Of a stretch of DNA of 64,000 nucleotides, positions 10,546 through 21,939 are shown one piece after another. Source of the DNA: Mesocentrotus franciscanus (taxonomy: Eukaryota; Echinodermata; Echinoidea; Camarodonta; Strongylocentrotidae); assembly GCA_037976565.1 (NCBI GenBank), contig CP137680.1, positions 22,645,533 through 22,709,532 of the forward strand, written 5' to 3'. Both the position numbers and the translations under genes were made by a program. The notes under the pieces were generated by a model. It ran no database searches. It saw nothing but the letters and a program-made list of their open reading frames with translations, and was not told where the DNA came from. Positions within the stretch are counted from its first letter, which is position 1; each line of letters starts with the position of its first letter.

Positions 10546-11325
10546 CTACTGGCTATCTTTCGATAGTTTGGGGCTGTAGCTTGGGCAGTTCCTTCGCCAA
10601 TGGCCATTCTTCCCACAGGCAAAACAGAAGTCGATTGCCTTGGGTCCTGACTGGTAACTAGGATTGAACGGTCTAGAATATGTGGCATTATGACGGATTG
10701 GGCCATGAAAATTATTATTGGCATAATTAGCCATGTACGGTGGATTAGCGGGAGAAGCCTCTGGCCTTCTCGCTTGATATGGCTTGGTTTTTTGTATTGG
10801 TTTGACACCAGCCTTTTTCTTTCTGGCTGCCGCTCTGGCTTGGGCAGAACGAATTTTCTTATCATCTTCAATATCTTCGGCCAAATCGTCAGCCAGATAT
10901 TCATCCACAGCAATCCGACCCACTTCAGACTTGTCTGCAAGCATGACAAGCTTATTCCTTTGCCTTAATTCTTGTTCGGCCTTCTCAAGGATTGTGGCTG
11001 CAGTACTCCCCAAGGGAAGGGATTTCTTAGCGTCGTGCAACTGATCTAGTATCGAACAATTAAAATTCACTTGCTCCTCGTTCCCTTTGAATCGGAACGG
11101 GATTTTCTTTGCTTTGAGCTTTTCAATATCTAAAAAAGCCTTTTCGTTGGCTATCTTATGAGATTCAAGTTGAGTGTCAACATAGGAATGAATCCCCCCA
11201 ATTGCTTGGTTTAAGGCTCCTGCTACAGCCTGATTAATTACATTAGTTAAAGCATCTAATGATACAGGCTCACCTTGTCCTCTGATAACTGGCTGTTCGA
11301 TATTTCCTGAAGAAACACCTTCCAT
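10546..11325 (-). CDS. Gag-like protein with one CCHC zinc knuckle (retroelement)
   Basis: An intact 259-residue frame beginning MEGVSSGNIEQP at a plausible ATG just inside repeat A1. The C-terminal region has CFACGKNGHWRRNC, a canonical C-x2-C-x4-H-x4-C knuckle expected to bind RNA. Before it are an acidic stretch (DDLAEDIEDDKK) and a basic, proline-rich stretch (ARAAARKKK). The N-terminal half looks helical. Position and knuckle support Gag; DIRS-type Gags are poorly conserved, so no closer match is claimed. It is followed by about 400 bp of unassigned sequence before the RT region. Confidence 0.75.
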   Translation of the reverse strand: MEGVSSGNIEQPVIRGQGEPVSLDALTNVINQAVAGALNQAIGGIHSYVDTQLESHKIANEKAFLDIEKLKAKKIPFRFKGNEEQVNFNCSILDQLHDAKKSLPLGSTAATILEKAEQELRQRNKLVMLADKSEVGRIAVDEYLADDLAEDIEDDKKIRSAQARAAARKKKAGVKPIQKTKPYQARRPEASPANPPYMANYANNNFHGPIRHNATYSRPFNPSYQSGPKAIDFCFACGKNGHWRRNCPSYSPKLSKDSQ

Positions 11326-11390
11326 TTCAATCCAACTGAAACCCTAATTCGCACAAGGAACAACTATCTATCGGGATTCCTTGCTGGAGC

Positions 11391-11524
11391 CAAAATTGGG
11401 TGTTCCGCACTGCCTCGTTAGATAGCAGTCAATGACCAACGCCCTAACTCTATTCAACTTTCGCGCCACGCAATCTTTGCATACATTATGCAAAGTGGTG
11501 TCAAAGCTCCGATGGAAAATGTCA
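11391..11524 (-). repeat. Split direct repeat A1 (5' end of the retroelement)
   Basis: Nearly identical to 6136-6268, from AAAATTGGGTG to GGAAAATGTCA. It forms the outer end of the element against the LINE. Confidence 0.9.
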
Positions 11525-11958
11525 CTCCAATTGGTAGAAGTGACCACAATTGTATTATTTGGCACCCAACTATTAGTTCAAAACATACTACTAACAAAAA
11601 AAACAGGTTTGTTCGTCCTTTAAAGGACAGTGGTTTACGATTATTTGGTCAATGGTTGACTGCACAATCTTGAGAAGAAGTATTTTTAGATACCTCTGAT
11701 TTATCATTAACGTGTAATAGGTTAATTGACACCATTAAATTTCACCTTGATCTATACTTACCTTCGCGTGAAGTGAAAGTGAGTAGTACTGACAAACCTT
11801 GGATAACTCCATTTATCAAATCACTTATTCATGACCGACAAAAAGCTTTTCAAAAAGGAAACGATACCCTTTGGAGACATTTAAGAAATAAAGTTGCTCA
11901 AGCTATTTCTGTTGCAAAAAAGAATTATTATAATACTCGTATTAAAAGGAAAAGTTAA
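11525..11958 (+). pseudogene. LINE ORF, middle part: endonuclease end and RT upstream region
   Basis: Starts with PIGRSDHNCIIW, the SDH motif that closes the apurinic endonuclease, and continues through TNKKNRFVRPLKDSG to KPWITPFIKSLIHDRQKAF, a segment conserved between endonuclease and RT in CR1/L2 LINEs. There is a TGA near 11670 and a TAA at 11956, so the reading frame is broken. It continues directly from the 5' part at 5666 once the tyrosine-recombinase element is removed. Confidence 0.8.
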
Positions 11959-12283
11959 ATAATCCTTCAGCCTGGTATAGACATATAAAGATACTCACAA
12001 CTGGTAACCAGGACCATATTCCGATATTAATTCCTGGTATTGATGTTCAAAGTACTCAGTATCGTAAACAAGCAGCTAATGCAATCAATGACTTTTTTGT
12101 ATCTATTGCTTCTGATCTTTCTCCTTTAAACAGGAAATCATTACCAGCCTTTTACCTTCTCAGTGTGAAAGTCCAGAGATAAGTTGTTGGGAAGTTTATT
12201 GTAAATTACGTAAATTACAGTTACATAAAGCATCTGTTAGAGACGATCTTCCCATTCGCATTATTAGAGAATTTCCATGTGAA

Positions 12284-13611
12284 TTGAGTGTACCGGTTAC
12301 TAGGATCCTTAATATATCGTTCAGACAAGGAGTTGTACCTTCACAGTGGAGATCCGCTCAAGTAACTCCTATTCCAAAATCGCACCCACCTTGTATTAAT
12401 AATCTGCGTCCTATAGCGTTGACTTCACATTTTTCTAAGTTGGCTGAATCTTTTATGGCTAAATGGTTATTGAAAGATATTGAGAAACTCATTGATATAC
12501 ATCAGTTCGGTAACAGACCAGGGTTATCTACTACACATTATCTTGCTGGCCTTTTACATCATCTTTATAAACATGCAGAAAACAACAGGTCTATATCAAC
12601 TATTGTATGTACAGATTTTAAAAAAGCTTTTGATTGCTTGGATCACAATATTCTAATAGGAAAAATGGTTGATATGCACATAAGGCCTTGGATAATAAAT
12701 TGGATCATAAGTTTTTTAGAATGTCGTGAACAAATTACATTATATAATGGAACTCTGTCTGATATTAAAGTTAGTCATGCCGGTGTTCCCCAAGGGACAC
12801 GTCTTGGCCCAATTCTTTTTGCAATTATGGTTAATGATTTATGTGACAATATTCCTATACATTATTTCAAATATGTTGATGATTTATCTTTAGTACAATG
12901 TCGTAAATCAACAGACGTTTCACAATTACAGCCCATACTTAACTCTGTGCAATACTGGTCACAATCAAACAATATGTCACTCAATCCTTCGAAGTGTTTT
13001 ACCCTGCAGGTTACTTTTATGAAAAATCCTGCTCCTCCTGAAGTTCTTTCCATTAATGGCTCTACTACTATTATATATCCAATGTACAAACTATCAATAT
13101 TCTTGGAGTCATTATACAATCTGATTTAAAATGGAATTTACATGTCAATGATTTAGTCAAAAGGTGCAATAGAAAACTGTACATGTTGAGAAAACTTAAG
13201 AAATTCAATTTACCTTTTAAGGATTTGGTGACAATATACGTAGGTTATATACGACCAATTTTAGAATATTGTGCTCCAGCGTTCCATAGCAGTCTTACAG
13301 TAGAACAAAATAATAATCTTGAAAAAATACAACGTAGAGTATGTAAGATTATTTTACGGCCGAGTTACATTACCTATTCTAATGCATGTCAAGTATGCAA
13401 TTTACCAACTCTTGAGGAGAGGAGACTAGCACTTTGTAGAAAATTCGCAAAATCCCTTTCAAATCACTCTTTTTGTCATACCTGGTTACCTCAGAAAAAA
13501 ACTAATATATCTCTTCGCCATATTCCCACTTATCAGCAATTTCAATTCAAAACAAAAAGGTTTAAAAATAGCCCACTGTCATTTTTAGTCGATATACTCA
13601 ACAAAAGTTGA
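12284..13611 (+). pseudogene. LINE reverse transcriptase and C-terminal domain
   Basis: Motifs in order: PSQWRSAQVTPIPK, NNLRPIALTSHFSKL, CTDFKKAFDCLDH, AGVPQGTRLGPILF and FKYVDDLSLVQ (the catalytic box, with V where many have A). A frame break lies near 13120. The second segment (13183-13611) has LPFKDLVTIYVGYIRPILEY, CAPAFHSSL and the basic LEKIQRRVCKIIL, the usual LINE C-terminal region. It ends with a TGA at 13609, about 430 bp before the TTGAAT tail. The catalytic residues are intact, but the frame breaks make it nonfunctional. Confidence 0.85.
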
Positions 13612-14214
13612 AAAGCTTGTTTAAAAAAAATATTTAAAAAATAAATACTTTATCGCTATTGCAGGTATACTGAGTGCTTGTCTCCTCCCCCTCCCAAGTA
13701 GGCTGTTTTACATGCAGGTACCTATTGTAATCCTTTTAGCATGCTTGAATGGACTTTATGACATAATATGACATTTGTAAACGAAAATAACAGCTCATGC
13801 TTTTGTTGTATTTTTGTACTGACTTGTGCAATGTGTTTATGGTTTTTAGTTACAGAATCCTATTTTTAATATTGCTAGTTTTTTACATGTATATATCTCT
13901 AAAAGTGTTATCGTGCTATTGTGCCTAACATGTAAACATGAATATTCCAGCCATGGCTGTCTTTCATGTAAAATTGTATTTGTATGAACCATGTTTGTGC
14001 TATAATAAAAACCATTTTTGAAATTGAATTGAATTGAAATTGAATTGAACACACTTGAAGACACCAAGCAGAGAATATGTGGCTAATTTTGGCTAACGCG
14101 ATGCACACTTACCTGACTGTTTAATCAAAGCCCTGGGTCTTAATCCTTACTTTGTGTTTATAAATCCCTGACAATGTATATTACCCACATTTCTGTTTCT
14201 AGGTCAAGGTTATT

Positions 14215-14285
14215 TGTTGGGGGTAATGATATAATTGCAGGGCCCTCAAGAAAATCTATTTTAATACTGATAATGCATGTATAAT
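14215..14285 (+). repeat. SINE 3'-tail-like repeat, copy 2 (degenerate)
   Basis: GGTAATGATATAATTGCAGG followed by CCCTCAAGAAAA and TTTTAATACTGATAATG, aligning with the repeat at 212-260 at roughly 70 percent by eye. It lacks the GGCTATCCC end. Confidence 0.35.
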
Positions 14286-14409
14286 GCATAGGACCATATT
14301 ATATGTTCACACTGGATTATATTTTCCCCCAATCCATGACCTTTAAAAAAAATGTGCTTTATAACTGTTTGTATGTCATTCACCTGTTTATTATCATCTT
14401 CCCTAATAG

Positions 14410-14678
14410 TGAATCAAGGACCAAGTGCGTTTCCACCAAGTGGTACATACTGGGTACAACCAAACTCGGTCTTTGAAATCATCTACGACACTATGGAGAA
14501 CGGGCTACCAATTATTATGTCCAATGGGACGGAAATCACAGACAGTAATAAAGAAGCGTATCGCCTGTTGAAAACGAGAGCCTAACCGGGTATCTGGTCC
14601 CCTTGAGAATCCTAATCTTGGATAATACCACGGTGGAGTTCCAGAAATCCAATCTGACCTACATGATCCAACCCTATG
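14410..14678 (+). CDS. Internal exon B of the same putative gene, with an apparent frameshift
   Basis: The acceptor is CTTCCCTAATAG and the donor is TATG|GTATGT. Entered in phase 1 from exon A, it reads VNQGPSAFPPSGTYWVQPNS and stays open to a TAA at 14583. A second frame becomes open and protein-like just before that stop (ENESLTGYLV, later QKSNLTYMIQPY) and runs to the donor in phase 1. The frame change falls at about 14550-14580. It could be a one-base indel, an assembly error, or an unusual splice at an internal donor-like GTAATA at about 14549. NxS/T sites (NGT, NES, NTT, NLT) would suit an ectodomain. The family is not recognised. Confidence 0.5.
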
Positions 14679-14689
14679 GTATGTTTGAA

Positions 14690-15440
14690 TCTTTCACTTG
14701 TTACGATTATATGGACATATTGACTATATATTCCTTCTACTGGTTCAGTTTAACCCGACGCCTGGTCTAAACTCACTTTTGACAAAAGAAATTTAGACCG
14801 AGGTTTATTTTGTCTTTGTACCGTACTAGTCAGTTAGAACCGTCAGAGAGACAATTATTATAATATAACGCTTTTCGCCAAAGCGAAAAATTGATAAATA
14901 AGCGGTGTGTAGGTGTACTGTGCATGAATAATGGCGATTTTTTTTTTTCCTCAAGAAAGAAATATGTGTTGTAGAACATTTTTAGAAAAGCCACCTGCCA
15001 CCAAAGGCCACTTTTTCTGTTTCCCTTTCTATTCTTAATCATAGAAAGGTTTGCCTGTAGTTCATTAAGCTTATTTTAGGCATTGAGTCACGCTTTTTGA
15101 TTGGCACCATCCTATGCATATAATGTATGTCAACAAAATTTTCTACCAAATGGAAAAGGAATGTGTTGAAAGAAATTCTGATTCAGATCTCTCAAGTTCG
15201 AAAAGAATCCTCAGAAGATATATTTTCATGGTATTCAGATATAAGGCATTATGGAATGGGTATATCCAGATGCAATAGATGATAATTACTGCTTATCTAC
15301 AGAAAATATGTCTTTCGTTTGCATTGTTCATAGAAATTCTCTGTTTTTTTTAGCTTCATGTCAAGTCTAAAAAGTTCTGTGGCTCTGTAGTTGTTTATCT
15401 AATTCTTACATATAAGCTGATGTTTCTAAATTTCCATGCT
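14690..15440. other. Intronic or intergenic DNA, nothing recognised
   Basis: AT-rich, with no protein-like exon, RNA gene or clear repeat boundary. Confidence 0.4.
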
Positions 15441-16455
15441 TTATTATCCCCTCGCCGACGAAGTCGGAGGAGATACAGCAACGCTGCATGCCGTCCGTCC
15501 GCCCGTCCGTCCGTAACAAATCTGGTTTCCGTTCGATAACTTTAGTAAGGCGTGACGTCAAAAATGTCTTAGCATACTGCACGCCGGCGGCACGCCCGGG
15601 CATGCCTCCATTGTTCTCAGCATGCTGTCTGCAACCGACATGCCTACATCCTGTTCGCTGTAAGCTACCAAGTCCGCCGCGTATGGCATGGCTCGCTACT
15701 ATGCCAATCGCGTCCGGCATGGCCTCGTTGTTTATTTTAATCCACCACGCTGCTCGCTGCCTGCATGCACGCCACTTGTATAAATAATCTGTCATGCCTC
15801 TCGCGTTTGGCATGACCTCCTTGTCTACCTTATTCCATCATGCTGCTCGCGACCGGCTGCGTTTATCTATCTTGTAAAATAATCTACCATGCCTCTCGTG
15901 TCCGGCCGCGGTTTCCATATTGTTAAAAATTGATCTTATAATATCAATTTTTAAAAATAATTAACCTAGATCTAGTACATTGTGACAAGGGCCCTTTATT
16001 GTTTTGAAAAAGAGAGCGGGGTCGTCATTTCGAAAACGTAAAAGGGTTCATGAATCGACAATTTGTATTTCTGAAAATAAATATGGGTTTATTTTTTCTT
16101 TAATTAAATCATCCGTAAAGCAAAGAAATTATTTGTTATTCAGAGCGACGTGATTAAATTCTTCAAGACGGTCTGAATTACTAACTATGATCGTGAGTAA
16201 ATAAATTATTTGTCACTCAATTTGACCCGCCTTCGATTGATTGCAAAGGAACTCTTTGACAACAACGCAACTAAAGTAGTCGTGACGGCGCGACGTCCGT
16301 ACGATCATCGGTGGGTAACGAAATTACTTGTTATTCTAGTCGAGCCGACCCAAAATAATTCTTCAAGACGTCCTGACGTCAGGGGGTCGTTAAAGGGGTG
16401 GGGTGCGACACCCCCACCTGTCGGGATTTTGTCGGTAAAATTGCGCTGCCGTCGG

Positions 16456-16735
16456 GAAAATGAGAAAAGGGGTGGGGAAAAGAGAGGGAAAGGGAAAGAA
16501 AAGAAGAAAAAAGAAAAGGAAAAGAAAGGAAAGAAAGGAAAGAGAAAGGAAAGAAAGAGAAGAAAGAAAAGAGGAAGGAGAGGAAAGGAAGGAAAGGAAG
16601 GAAAGGAAAAGAGAGAAAAGAAAGAAAAAAAAGAAGAAAAAGAGAAAACGAAAGAACGGGGGTGAAAGACAGAGAGAGAGGGGAATAACAGCCTGAGAGA
16701 GGAGGGGTTGGAGTAAGAGAGAGAGGGGGGGGGGT
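16456..16735 (+). repeat. Purine-strand GA/GAAA low-complexity tract, about 280 bp
   Basis: Almost pure A and G on the + strand, ending in a GGGGGGGGG run. Such tracts can form triplex (H-) DNA. The open frames across it are an artefact of composition. Confidence 0.9.
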
Positions 16736-16919
16736 TTCTTGGGTGGAGTCGCCTCGACGATGGAGCAAGATGATACGCATCGATATGTTGCTGTGTCGGG
16801 TCAGCTATGTCGGTATTTTTGCTCGATCATTGTGTACTATATCAATGCAGAAATTTGAAGTCGGTGAGATGTATTATGTCGGTCGGCCGGCAAATTTGTT
16901 TTCCTACGAACTGTAACTT

Positions 16920-17790
16920 TTTATCAGACAATGATTAAGAGTCGAGAACGGTATAACGAATCGTCTTCTTTCTCTAATAATTTAATGACTCGTCAAAAGG
17001 AGGGGGGAAACTGAATTCTGACAAGGATTAAGAGTCGAGAAAGGTACAACGAATCGTCTTCTTTCTAATAATTAAATGTAACGTCAAAGCTTCCGCGCTT
17101 CGCGCGGGAGGGGTGAAACTGAATTCTGACAAGGATTAAGAGTCGTAAACAGTATAACGAATCGTCTTCCTTCTCTAATAATTAAATGAAAGGCCAAAGC
17201 TTTCGCGCTTCGCGCGGGAGGGGAGAAAATGAATTCAAACAAGGATTAAGAGTAATCATTTAATGAAACATCAATGCTTTCGCGCTTCGCGCGGGAGGGG
17301 CGAAAATGAATTCTGACAAGGATCAAGAGTCGAAAACAGTGTAACGAATCGTCTTCTTTCTCTAATAATTTAATGACTCGTCAAAAGGAGGGGAAAACTG
17401 AATTCTGACAAGGATTAAGAGTCGAGAAAGGTACAACGAATCGTCTTCTTTCTCTAATAATTTAATGAAACGTCAAAGCTTTCGCGCTTCGCGCGGTAGG
17501 GCAAAAATGGATTCAGACAAGGATTAAGAGTCGAGAGTCGAGAAAGGGGTGAAACTGAATTCTGGCAAGGATTAAGAGTCGAAAACAATATACAAATCGT
17601 CTTCTTTCTCTAATAATTTAATAACCGTCAAATTAAGCTTCCGCGCTTTGCGCGGGAGGCGGATAACTGAATTCTGACAAGAATTAAGAGTCGAGAAAGG
17701 TACACCGAATCGTCTTCTTTCTCTAATAATTTAATGAAACGTCGAAGCTTTCGCGCTTCGCGCGGTAGGGGCAAAAATGGATGCAGACAA
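16920..17790 (+). repeat. Tandem array, units of about 75-115 bp with CGCGCTTCGCGCG hairpin
   Basis: About nine units sharing TCTGACAAGGATTAAGAGTC, ACGAATCGTCTTCTTTCTC and TAATAATTTAATGA. Most also carry TTTCGCGCTTCGCGCGGGAG, whose CGCGC-TT-CGCGCG core is self-complementary. Some units lack the hairpin segment. Confidence 0.85.
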
Positions 17791-17799
17791 AGATTTATA

Positions 17800-18770
17800 T
17801 AGAGTAATAATTCAATACATAGAGAGAGGGAGAGATAGATGTTGAGAGTAAATTTAAGATCGTAGATAGAGAGAGATTGAAAATAAAAGGGGAAGAGAGA
17901 GAGATATGAATATATATATACCCTATACAAATAGGCTACAATACGGTTCCTCGTGTTGCCACGCGAGGTTCGCAGTATGGTTAAATACAAACGAACAATA
18001 GATATTGATCCAACCTACAACGGCGTTGTAAACATTCCTCAGAGAGTCAAACACAAACCTGTTTCTTCTGGGAACCTGGTATACCAGGTTCCTATAATAG
18101 GTAGGTGAATGACGTCTTTACAAGCCTAAAATTGCCTTCCTGCCACTAATTCTCTAAACTAGTGGATTTGAGGGTATTTTCAAAGTATATATCATTTTCC
18201 ATTGCTCCTGTTTTTTTAACTTTCATATTATTCATTATAATTGTACTTTTTCACAAGCATGTCAAGTTTTCTCTCACATGAAATTCGTACAGCAGCGTAT
18301 ACAGCTCCGCGATGTCTGTCCCACAAATATTGACTTTCGCTGAGACCTTTCCATACACAGAATACTGATACTGCTAGTGCCTCATTGGGAGCAGCGTAAT
18401 CCGCGCTCGCCCTGTAGAAGCTTATGACGGCACGCACCCTAATGCCTTACTTCCATTCTTCTATTGTTCGAGTTTACAACCATGACAACGAACTTTACCC
18501 ATGGCCATGTTCATTGTTCCTCTTACGTAACTTAGCTGTAGGGGGCCTAAGACATAACTCTTTTCGTATATTCTATATAGGTCTAAAATACTTTCAAATA
18601 TTTCTGTGTCATTTTTGGTTGTATATACTTTGTCAATACATACAAACTATTTTATAATTGTCAAAATTTGCCAATACTTACAAATTATTACGTTTCCTAT
18701 TATCTTCTGCTCTAGAATCCAATGTTTTTTTTAAATTTGTTGTGTCCTTTTCGTATTTTTTCTTGTCTCC
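17800..18770. other. Noncoding stretch with a perfect 22 bp palindrome
   Basis: An A/G-rich start (17810-17910), then unique DNA. A perfect palindrome with half-site GGAACCTGGTA lies at 18071-18092. No exon was recognised. Confidence 0.5.
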
Positions 18771-19675
18771 CTTTTCAAGATTTCTTCGGTTTTGGTAGGG
18801 TATTTATGCTATTTATTTTCTAATTAATAAAAGAGAAAGTTTTATTATTTCTCTTATAATTTTGTCCACCTTCTTCTAAATAAAGTATAATGTCCGATGT
18901 ATTTTATTTCTGTCAATAACATAAATGAACGTATCATTTTATTTTGACGCAACAAAGATTTACATTCAAAATCAAAACTTTTACTTTCTATAATTTTTGT
19001 ACAGTAGTATTCTTTTCATTTCGACCCCCATAAAATTGTCTTAATTATGGTCTTTAAAAAGGTGGCCAAACTCTAAATGTCTTTTTAAAAAGCGATAAGC
19101 AAAGAAACGAAACATTTCAAAGGGAGAGAACATGAGTTGTGTCAAGATTGCAAGTGTGTAATTAAGAAGGTGAGAAAAAAGTGTCAATAATAAAAAGCCC
19201 GGTCAATTCATAAACCCTTTTTTCACTATCGGAAATTTTGATTCTTATTCTTCAAAATACGATTACGTCTAATAGATCTTTTTAAAGCGACCTGAAAAGG
19301 AAAGTAGCTTTTATGGATATATAGAAGGTTTGACTTATATAGGGAGAAGGAGGATAATCGTCAAACAAAATATTAATTTATGATGACACTCTTTTCATTT
19401 TACTGCGCTGTTTGATAAATTGAGTTCTTTTGAGCGAATACAAAAGAGAGTTTGCACTATAAAATGAGAAAACAGGAAATGTGGCGAGATATCATGCGCG
19501 TGATTTAGGAGAGAAAAGATTCAGTAGCAGGCACTGTGCATGCAGGTCAGTGATCCTGTGACCGTTGGCCCGCCCTAGGGTGACCGGCCGGGGCAGGCCA
19601 GGGCATAAACACGGTATCAGTGAGAATCACACAACATCAGAAAAATAAAAACGCATTCGTTATCAATTGTTGCAG

Positions 19676-19697
19676 CATGGACCTATATAGGTCCATG
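19676..19697. repeat. Perfect 22 bp palindrome
   Basis: Half-site CATGGACCTAT followed by its exact complement, in the central part of the foldback. A second hairpin (CATGGAGCTAG/CTAGCTCCATG) lies near 19950. Confidence 0.85.
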
Positions 19698-21344
19698 GTT
19701 GCAGGCACAGGTCCACATGCACAAACCTTGCCCGTCGTCGGGTAACAGACTGCCCGAACTGTGGGCTACACAATCTGCGTCACTAATATTATTGTGCCCT
19801 GTAAAAAAAACAATACTCTTGCAATGATAGGGTTTGCTCAATCACTATATAATGACAATTTTATTGAAGTTACGAAATAGATACTGTTGCTACAGACTAC
19901 GTTAATTAGTACTACATGCACTGAATCCTGCATAGGTTACATGGACCATGGAGCTAGTCTTCTAGCTCCATGCATGGACGTAGGAGGGGGATCGAGGAGG
20001 GAAGGGAAGAGTTAAGGGGCGAGGCCACCACCCCCATAAAAATAAATCCGCACCTGAACGATAGAACCTAGCAAGCCGGACAAAAGCGATCAAACAATAG
20101 CGCGAGTCGCCGCGCGCGTCTATGTAGTAAAAAGCTATATGACAATAGATTACGTGCTTTTAAGTTTTTCCGAGAATGTCAACTGTACATAGTCTGCAGG
20201 AACAGACTTTATTTTGACGCTAATAGATCAAACCAAACAAACAAACAAACATTACAATCGATATCTGTATAAAAAACACATATCATATTTGAATGGTTGT
20301 CAAATCAAATAAAGACTAAAATTTGATCTTTACTAGATACTGGAATTTTAGAGTTTGTAAGGCTTTCTAAAAGTGTCAAAACAATGTCTATACATGCAGA
20401 CTAGGCTACTAGACTTCTCCTCTCTGCCATGCCTTCTCTTCCCCATTTCCCTGTTTGCTGTAACGAAAACCTATTTTTACGAGAAACAAAAACGCTTCCA
20501 CAGTTTGACTTATTGATTTGCTCTCCTTTTAAAATAATTGACGCATCAATAACATATTTTGATACAGTGTCAGCTAGTTATCTTTCTTTCTCTCTCTTTC
20601 CCTTATCTTTCTTTTCTATTGATCATTTGAATAGTTTTTTAGACTGTTATGAATTCGGCCGAGATTTCCAAAAAAGCTATTGCTTTTTGTGTAGGGTTTA
20701 CACGCCCCTAACATAATGTTCCCCTTTTAAAAAAGAAAAGAAAATAACAACTGTCTCTTAATCTTGACACAATTGCTGTTCTCTCTCTTTTAAAAGCCCA
20801 CTTTCTTTCATTTTTCGTTTAAAAAAAAGCTAAGATCAATAATACAAACACACCCTGACCAGACGGATTTTTGTTTTCTCCTTCTAAAATCACACACTTG
20901 TGATCGACAAAGTTTATGTTTTCTCTTTAAAATTAAAGTTTCTTTTGTGTTCACTCTCTACTTTTATCCAACAGCGAGGTGAAGTGAAAAGAAATCTGGT
21001 CTGAAATCTAGTCTCTTTTTTGACAATCTTTTTTCTATTCATTCCAATTTTTAAAAGAGCTATATCATTATTTTAATTTAAAACGCCTTTTGGACGGGCA
21101 ATCTTTTATTCTCTCCTAAATCACGGCCGTGAAATCCTGCCACATTTCCTTTTCTTTCCTAATTTAGAGCGAACTTTTTTGGTATTCGCTTCACAGAACT
21201 CTACTTTATCAAACGAAAAGAGTGTCATTATGAATAGATCTTTTGTTTGATGTTATCCTTCTCCCTAGTTAAGTCAAGCCTTATTTAGGCCTATCCATAA
21301 AAGGTACCTTCCTTTACCGTTCGCTTTGTTTTACCTGACTGCCA

Positions 21345-21526
21345 TAGAAAACATGTGTAATTAGGCTAACAGGGGACCAACGGCTTTAAGTCCTCTCCGA
21401 ATTAGGACCTGGTAATGTGGCCTTACCAAAGGCAAAGGGCACTAGCGCATCGACTTGGTTTCGAATCCGGGACCTCCTGTTTACGAGACTACTGCTCTAT
21501 CACTGACCACTGAGCTATCGCGCCCC
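21345..21526 (-). repeat. tRNA-derived SINE
   Basis: On the minus strand the head GGGGCGCGATAGCTCAGTGG is an A box and GGATTCGAAACC is a B box, with CGT at the anticodon position. The body (CCCTTTGGCAAGGC) matches the central domain of the two other SINEs in the window (25321, 43893). It has no intact 3' tRNA arm, so it is a SINE rather than a tRNA gene. It interrupts the right foldback arm. Confidence 0.75.
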
Positions 21527-21939
21527 ACTCCTTTGAAAATATCTATTAGAATTTGCCGTTTTTTAAAGAATAAGAATCAAAACATGTCTGAAACTATGTT
21601 TTGTATTGCTTTTCCTACTGCTGCCTAACTGTTTCCTAATAATAATACTTTGATCAATGAACAGTGTAATTTTGGTAGTTTACCAGACCGTTGAAACTAT
21701 AATAATCCATTAGGCTGTTTTTCTTTTCCTTTTTTTTAAATCTTCATGACACATCTCTGCATATCTATTCACTCATTCAAGAAATAATATACGTAATGAT
21801 TAACATTTGTGTGTATTTAAAGATTACACTAAAGATTACACATTTTAAGATTAAACTTTTATCTTGATATCGAGGATTGTTTAATTTCTTGCACCTTGTT
21901 TATGTTACTATCTGTTGTATATTAATGTCACTCCTTCAA

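Larger units (their letters stand above)
5667..11524 (-). mobile_element. Ngaro/PAT-like tyrosine-recombinase retrotransposon with split direct repeats
   Basis: Read on the minus strand: repeat A1, Gag, RT, RNase H, tyrosine recombinase, repeat B1 directly abutting A2, a 336 bp spacer, then B2. A and B are each about 133 bp. This A1-ORFs-B1A2-B2 layout is the split-direct-repeat signature of PAT/Ngaro-type members of the DIRS order. There is no LTR and no DDE integrase. Joining position 5666 to 11525 restores the host LINE frame as SILPPIGRSDHN with no target duplication, as expected for recombinase-mediated insertion. Stops and a frameshift make this copy nonfunctional, but all the main domains are present. 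Confidence 0.9.
4478..14047 (+). mobile_element. CR1/L2-group non-LTR retrotransposon with N-terminal 2A-like peptide, interrupted
   Basis: In order: a 2A-like peptide, a basic linker, an apurinic-type endonuclease, a reverse transcriptase, a C-terminal domain and a TTGAA/TTGAAT microsatellite tail ending near 14047. Short tandem-repeat tails without poly-A are typical of the CR1/L2 group. The element is split by a hairpin MITE (5010-5160) and by a 5858 bp tyrosine-recombinase retrotransposon (5667-11524). Removing the latter restores the reading frame. Frameshifts and stops remain (near 4620, 5490, 11960, 13125), so this copy is dead. The 5' end is uncertain. Confidence 0.85.
15448..17790 (+). 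mobile_element. Element with CCCCTCGCCG start and internal satellite (boundaries uncertain)
   Basis: Starts CCCCTCGCCGACGAAGTCGG, followed by a CCGTCCGTCCG run, then GTTTCCGTTCGATAACTTTA, a sequence that forms the repeated core at 37.0-40.0 kb. That second locus ends CCTGGCGAGGGG, so CCCCTCGCC/GGCGAGGGG are probably the inverted ends of one family. This copy then holds GC-rich dispersed DNA, a purine tract and a tandem array. No transposase was found. Confidence 0.45.

Noticed and set aside
16210..16696. Long Lys/Glu/Arg-rich open frames
   Set aside because: They are translations of a purine tract and have no protein features.
21456..21526. A functional tRNA gene (minus strand)
   Set aside because: A and B boxes are present but the 3' half runs into the SINE body and the acceptor stem does not close.
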